From contig JAAYSB010000107.1 of the NCBI GenBank assembly GCA_012518475.1, forward strand, positions 1 through 9,371: a stretch of DNA of 9,371 bases, written 5' to 3'. The position numbers were made by a program, and so were the translations under genes. The stretch comes from Intrasporangiaceae bacterium (GTDB taxonomy: Bacteria > Actinomycetota > Actinomycetes > Actinomycetales > Dermatophilaceae). The first letter of the stretch is position 1; each line of letters begins with the position of its first letter. The notes under the pieces are model-generated. The model was not told the origin of the DNA. It saw only the letters and a list, made by a program, of their open reading frames with translations, and did no database searches. Below are positions 6,385 to 9,371 of the stretch, in pieces.

Positions 6385-6410
6385 AACGGCAACCGCCGGA
6401 AGGTTGTTCC
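6385..6410 (-). promoter_or_regulatory. SigR/SigH-type (thiol-stress ECF sigma) promoter of rbpA
   Basis: On the - strand, GGAAC (6410-6406) is followed by exactly 18 nt and then GTT (6387-6385), the full consensus GGAAY-N18-GTT of the oxidative-stress sigma factors SigR (Streptomyces) and SigH (Mycobacterium). The predicted start near 6378 gives a leader of about 35 nt that includes the strong ribosome binding site of rbpA. rbpA is a known SigR-regulon member in Streptomyces, which supports the call. The region between the boxes also forms an imperfect inverted repeat (CAACC 6390-6394 with GGTTG 6402-6406). Confidence 0.72.
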
Positions 6411-6465
6411 ATCGATTGGGGCGACCCGCTTCAGTGCGGGGAGCGCCGGTCCACCTAAAACCTCT

Positions 6466-6495
6466 AAGTTACCGGTTAGGCAACCTCTCTGTCAC
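6466..6495 (-). promoter_or_regulatory. Possible vegetative promoter of rbpA
   Basis: On the - strand, GTGACA (6495-6490), an 18-nt spacer and TAACTT (6471-6466) resemble a SigA-type promoter (TTGACA and TANNNT). It would start near 6459 and give a leader of roughly 115 nt reaching through the SigR-type site. CCTAA (6454-6458) and TTAGG (6476-6480) form an inverted repeat flanking the -10. A basal promoter behind a stress promoter would suit a gene needed in all conditions. The call rests on motif and spacing only. Confidence 0.4.
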
Positions 6496-6533
6496 ATCCG
6501 TGTGGCCCGGTCGTCACCCGAACGACGGCAGAC

Positions 6534-6568
6534 CGCGACACGGAGTGTGCGAATTGGGCGGTGTCGCG
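6534..6568. promoter_or_regulatory. Inverted repeat upstream of the MFS gene, operator-like
   Basis: CGCGACAC (6534-6541) and GTGTCGCG (6561-6568) are perfect 8-bp complements 19 bp apart. The repeat ends 21 bp before the putative -10 of the transporter gene, so its right arm overlaps the -35 zone. The 27-bp separation between equivalent points of the arms is about 2.5 helical turns, so the two arms would lie on opposite faces of the helix, which is not the usual spacing for a simple dimer site. It could bind a regulator of the transporter or of the divergent rbpA, or form an RNA hairpin if transcribed. Function is inferred. Confidence 0.4.
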
Positions 6569-6589
6569 CCACAACGGCCCATGAGTCGC

Positions 6590-6595
6590 TACCGT
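6590..6595 (+). promoter_or_regulatory. Putative -10 box of the MFS gene (leaderless type)
   Basis: TACCGT (6590-6595) matches TANNNT and lies 7 nt before the GTG at 6603, the same spacing as for kamD. No Shine-Dalgarno sequence precedes the GTG, in line with a leaderless transcript. No clear -35 box is present. Confidence 0.35.
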
Positions 6596-6602
6596 CTAGA
6601 CC

Positions 6603-7973
6603 GTGTCCACCATCACAGACCCCGCCGAGCCCCAGAACCTGAGCGGGCCCACCGCTCTCGAGGGCAACTCCGAGACCTCCAAGCGGCGCGTGCTCGCGTG
6701 GGGAATGTGGGACTGGGGCTCGCAGCCCTTCAACACCGTCATCACGACGTTCGTGTTCTCGGTCTATCTGACCAGCAGCGCCTTCGGCGAGACGAACCAC
6801 ACCTCGATGATGCTGTCGGTCTCCACCGCGCTGGCCGGACTCTTCGTCGCGCTGCTCGCACCGGTTCTCGGACAGAACTCCGACCGCAAGGGCCGCACGG
6901 TCCGTAACCTGCGCATCCAGACACTGATCCTGGCGGCCCTCTCCGCCGCGCTGTTCTTCGTCAAGCCCGAACCGGCATACCTCATCCTCGGGCTGTTCCT
7001 GCTCGGGGCGGGATCGGTGATCTCCGAGATCGCGGGGGTCAACTACAACGCGACGATCGACCAGGTCGCCACGCCGCGCACCGTGGGTCGGGTCTCCGGC
7101 TTCGGCTGGGGACTGGGCTACCTCGGCGGCATCATCGTCCTGCTCCTCCTGTTCTTCCTCTTCATCCAGCCCGAGGTCGGGCTGTTCGGCGTCACCGGCG
7201 AGGACGCCTTGGACATCCGCGTCTCCATGGTCGTCTGCGGCATCTGGATCGCCCTGTTCACCATTCCCGCATTCCTCGTCCTGCGGGACCGGCCCAAGGA
7301 GCACGCTCCTCGGGTCGGCGTCGTCGACTCCTACAAGATGGTGTGGGGCTCGATCAAGGGACTGTGGACCACCTCTCGGCACACCGTCTACTTCCTCATG
7401 GCCTCGGCCCTCTTCCGCGACGGTCTGGCCGGTGTCTTCGCCTTCGGCGCGATCCTTGCCGCCGGCACGTTCGGGCTGTCGGCCTCCGAGGTCATCATCT
7501 TCGGAGCCGCCGCCAACATCGTCGCCGGCCTGGCGACGATGGCCTTCGGCCTGCTCGACGACCGGATCGGGCCGAAGAAGGTCATCCTCTTCTGCCTGGC
7601 CTCGCTCGTGACGCTGGGCATTGCGATCTTCGTGTTCCACGATGGCGGCAAGTCGGTGTTCTGGGTGCTGGGCCTGCTGCTGACGATCTTCGTCGGCCCG
7701 GCGCAGGCCGCCTCGCGCAGCTTCCTGGCGCGACTCATCCCGCAGGGCAAGAGCGGGGAGATCTTCGGACTCTATGCCACGACCGGTCGAGTGGTGTCGT
7801 TCCTGTCGCCGGCGGCGTTCGGCCTGTTCATCTGGCTCGGGCACCTCATCACCGGTCAGGAGAACACCCAGTACTGGGGCATCCTCGGCATCGTCCTCGT
7901 CCTCGCCGCCGGCTTCGCCGTGATGATCCCCGTCAAGGAGCACACGCAGCACCGCATGATGGGTCACAGCTGA
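6603..7973 (+). CDS. MFS transporter, UMF1 / Atg22-like family
   Basis: Polytopic membrane transporter of 456 residues with a 12-helix major facilitator layout. About 28 polar residues precede the first membrane helix. The block RVLAWGMWDWGSQPFNTVI (29-47) and the segment with NYNATIDQVATP (147-158) followed by GRVSGFGWGLGYLGG (162-176) identify the UMF1/Atg22-like branch, named after yeast vacuolar amino-acid effluxer Atg22. Loop motifs GQNSDRKGRT (90-99) and LLDDRIGPKK (317-326) are the two MFS motif-A copies, one per half. PAQAASRSFLARLIP (366-380) and FGLYATTGRVVSFLSP (388-403) are also typical. The substrate of bacterial members is unknown. Amino-acid export is only suggested by the yeast relative, and the distance to the kam genes gives no firm link. 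The GTG start is supported by a -10 box 7 nt upstream. It is divergent from rbpA. Confidence 0.88.
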   Translation: MSTITDPAEPQNLSGPTALEGNSETSKRRVLAWGMWDWGSQPFNTVITTFVFSVYLTSSAFGETNHTSMMLSVSTALAGLFVALLAPVLGQNSDRKGRTVRNLRIQTLILAALSAALFFVKPEPAYLILGLFLLGAGSVISEIAGVNYNATIDQVATPRTVGRVSGFGWGLGYLGGIIVLLLLFFLFIQPEVGLFGVTGEDALDIRVSMVVCGIWIALFTIPAFLVLRDRPKEHAPRVGVVDSYKMVWGSIKGLWTTSRHTVYFLMASALFRDGLAGVFAFGAILAAGTFGLSASEVIIFGAAANIVAGLATMAFGLLDDRIGPKKVILFCLASLVTLGIAIFVFHDGGKSVFWVLGLLLTIFVGPAQAASRSFLARLIPQGKSGEIFGLYATTGRVVSFLSPAAFGLFIWLGHLITGQENTQYWGILGIVLVLAAGFAVMIPVKEHTQHRMMGHS

Positions 7974-7997
7974 GTCGGTGACGACCACGCACGCCGG

Positions 7998-8028
7998 GTC
8001 GCCCCACTGTCCACAGTGTGACGGCGAC
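7998..8028. terminator. Hairpin between convergent genes, putative bidirectional terminator
   Basis: GTCGCC (7998-8003) pairs with GGCGAC (8023-8028), and inside them CACTGT (8005-8010) pairs with ACAGTG (8013-8018), with small asymmetric internal loops. It occupies the gap between the stop of the transporter gene (7973) and the stop of the convergent peptidase gene (8031). There is no T-tract on either side, as is frequent for hairpin terminators in high-GC Actinobacteria. The termination role is inferred from placement. Confidence 0.5.
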
Positions 8029-8030
8029 GG

Positions 8031-9371
8031 TCAGCCGGCGAACTCCCAGTGCCACGGCTCGGGAAGACGTCCGCCGGCGGCGGCCCAGGCCGGGTGGAAC
8101 CAGCCGAACAGGGGAGCGTTCTGCCGCATCCACAGGTGCTCGATCGTTCCGAAGCTGTTGATGCCGCCGCACAGGTCGAGTGCCCTGCCGAACCCGTGGT
8201 TGCTCGTGCCGGGAACGGCTGCCCACTTGCCCCGCGTCGCCTTGACCGCGACCTGCTGGGAGAACGAGCGGTAGGAGCTGGTGACGCAGATCGGCCGGCC
8301 GAGGTCCTCGGCGAACTTCTGGCTCATCGCGTTGAACTGGACCGCAGCCCGGGGAGTGGTGAAGTGCTCGGGAGCCATCCACAGCGGGCAGAGGGCACTC
8401 GCGGGGAGCTGACCGTTGGGATACGCGGCGAAATCGGTGCTGCACGGCTCGTCGATGTCCGGCGCGTCGAGATTGCGTTCCAGCAGGGCGTCGACGATGG
8501 CCTCGCCCCGCTCCCGCGCCTCCGGAGAGGCCATACCGAGCAGCATCGCAGCCAACGGGGCGGCATCGGTGAGGAGTCCGATCTGGTCCTCCTCGATCTC
8601 GGCGATGAGGTCCTTCTGCGCCTGGAGTGCCTCGTCCGCCTCGACCTTGGCCGCAGCGGCCTCGTCGGCCTTGTCCTGTGCGACGGCCAGGTTGCGCTGG
8701 GCCCGGTCTGCGGCCTGCTGCTGTCTCTCGGTGAGGCTGCGGATGTCCTCGAAGATCTCGAATCGGCGATCGGTCAGATAGGTGAGGTCGCCGACGGGGT
8801 TGCCGGCCTTCGACGGGTCCTTCAGGAGCGCATCGAACACCGACATCATCTCGGCCGTGGTGCCACCGTCGGCATAGGCGGAGAACGCCCACTCCCGCAG
8901 CTGCTGGTGCTTGCGCTCCAGCTGCTCAGCAAGCTGGTCGGCGGTGCGTTGCGCGGCAGCGGCCCGTGACTGCGCCCGCTCGGCTGCAGCGTCGGCGCCG
9001 GCCTTGCGCTCCAGCGCAGCGTTCGCCGCAGCGCTGAGCTCATCGAGCTCCTTGAGGAGGGCCTCCAGCTCGGCGTTGCCTGCGCTCAGAGACGCGAGGA
9101 GCTCGTCGGCCTCGGCCATCTGGTCCGCGAGCAGGGCGGGGGAGAGGGGCTCGGGTTCCGGTGCGACATAGACGGGAGTCTGGCTGCCGCTCCACGGGTT
9201 CGGGGGCGGCGTATAACCCCACGTGGGGGTGACGGATGACCCACCGCGGTCCGATCCGGAATCGGACGGTGTGGGCGGGGTGCCGGGATCAGCAGGCTCC
9301 GAGGGCTCCACCGGTGAGGGTTCCGGCGAGGGGGAGGGCGTCGGCGTGGGAGTCGGTGTCGGCGTCGGCTC
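8031..9371 (-). CDS. Secreted M15-family D,D-peptidase with coiled-coil domain (5' end beyond window)
   Basis: Cell-wall peptidase of the VanY/D-alanyl-D-alanine carboxypeptidase type, partial: 446 codons are visible and the frame remains open at the right edge. A signal peptide should lie outside. Numbering residues from the GTG codon at 9311: a Pro/Thr/Ser-rich linker (before 1 to ~55), then a long Ala/Glu/Gln-rich coiled coil (about 58-245) interrupted by SAYADGG...LLKDPSKAGNPVGDLTYL (144-179), and a C-terminal M15 domain (about 305-426). Zinc ligands are expected at H372 and D379 in SNHGFGRALDL and at H421 in EPWHWEF, with SSYRSF (345-350) as substrate loop. C290, C308, C342 and C381 could form disulfides. 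The GTG at 9311 is not the true start because the same (Pro-Thr)n composition continues upstream of it. It converges on the MFS gene. Confidence 0.88.
   Translation of the reverse strand, partial: EPTPTPTPTPTPSPSPEPSPVEPSEPADPGTPPTPSDSGSDRGGSSVTPTWGYTPPPNPWSGSQTPVYVAPEPEPLSPALLADQMAEADELLASLSAGNAELEALLKELDELSAAANAALERKAGADAAAERAQSRAAAAQRTADQLAEQLERKHQQLREWAFSAYADGGTTAEMMSVFDALLKDPSKAGNPVGDLTYLTDRRFEIFEDIRSLTERQQQAADRAQRNLAVAQDKADEAAAAKVEADEALQAQKDLIAEIEEDQIGLLTDAAPLAAMLLGMASPEARERGEAIVDALLERNLDAPDIDEPCSTDFAAYPNGQLPASALCPLWMAPEHFTTPRAAVQFNAMSQKFAEDLGRPICVTSSYRSFSQQVAVKATRGKWAAVPGTSNHGFGRALDLCGGINSFGTIEHLWMRQNAPLFGWFHPAWAAAGGRLPEPWHWEFAG
9312..9371 (-). repeat. Low-complexity Pro-Thr/Pro-Ser coding repeat at the window edge
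   Basis: Reading the - strand in frame with the peptidase gene, the last 60 bases encode E followed by alternating P-T units and then P-S/P-E units. At the DNA level this is a degenerate 6-bp repeat (CGGCGT/CGGTGT/GGGAGT on the + strand). It resembles the Pro-Thr linkers that carry surface enzymes through actinobacterial cell walls. The repeat runs off the window. Confidence 0.75.

Noticed and set aside
6492..7988. 498-residue open frame antisense to the MFS gene
   Set aside because: Highly charged low-complexity product without a fold or ribosome binding site. It mirrors the hydrophobic codons of the transporter.
7978..8274. Small + strand frame with a CPQC-like pair after the MFS gene
   Set aside because: It overlaps the conserved M15 catalytic end on the other strand, and the two-cysteine motif is too little to support a zinc protein.
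8049..8969. 306-residue + strand frame opposite the peptidase
   Set aside because: Leu/Arg/Gly-rich shadow of the Ala/Glu-rich coiled-coil codons. No start signal or domain is visible.
9309..9311. GTG as the real start of the M15 peptidase
   Set aside because: No signal peptide or ribosome binding site belongs to it, and the Pro-Thr coding pattern continues in frame to the window edge.

Overview
The window is high-GC DNA with the gene set of an actinobacterium. The markers are RbpA (an RNA polymerase-binding protein of Actinobacteria), an Lnt-Ppm pair for lipoprotein acylation and polyprenol-phosphate-mannose synthesis, GTG starts, apparently leaderless promoters, and long antisense shadow frames. 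A member of the Micrococcales or a relative fits best. That placement is an inference and the exact taxon cannot be read from this stretch.

Region 1 (1-2995, + strand) is a catabolic module. A 150-bp leader carries two nested dyad symmetries and an extended -10 promoter. It is followed by kamD and kamE (the two subunits of adenosylcobalamin/PLP-dependent lysine 5,6-aminomutase) and kal (hotdog-fold 3-aminobutyryl-CoA ammonia-lyase). The three are packed tightly: kamD-kamE overlap by 4 bp and kamE-kal are 2 bp apart. They cover the second migration and the deamination steps of the lysine to acetate/butyrate (beta-lysine) pathway. The other pathway genes (kamA, kdd, kce, CoA transferase) are not in the window and may lie to the left.

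Region 2 (2996-5949, + strand) is a core envelope operon: lnt, a separate ppm1-type mannosyltransferase gene, and fxsA. Lnt N-acylates lipoproteins and Ppm makes polyprenol-phosphate-mannose, the mannosyl donor for lipoglycans and protein O-mannosylation. FxsA is a small membrane protein of unknown role. A short gap with a direct repeat and a -10 hexamer separates this operon from kal.

Region 3 (5950-6602): rbpA lies on the - strand and converges on fxsA. It is driven by a divergent 259-bp intergenic region, the longest gene-free stretch in the window. That region holds a textbook SigR/SigH-type (GGAAC-N18-GTT) promoter for rbpA, a likely second vegetative promoter farther upstream, and an inverted repeat plus a leaderless-type promoter for the gene on the other side.

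Region 4 (6603-9371): a UMF1/Atg22-like MFS transporter on the + strand converges, across a hairpin, on a - strand secreted M15 D,D-peptidase gene. The peptidase has a proline/threonine-rich linker and a long coiled coil, and its 5' end is off the right edge. No RNA genes, mobile elements or CRISPR arrays were seen, and no gene-free stretch exceeds 300 bp. No wholly new system was evident. The least ordinary features are the lysine-fermentation module with its dyad-rich leader, the SigR-type rbpA promoter and the M15 peptidase architecture.
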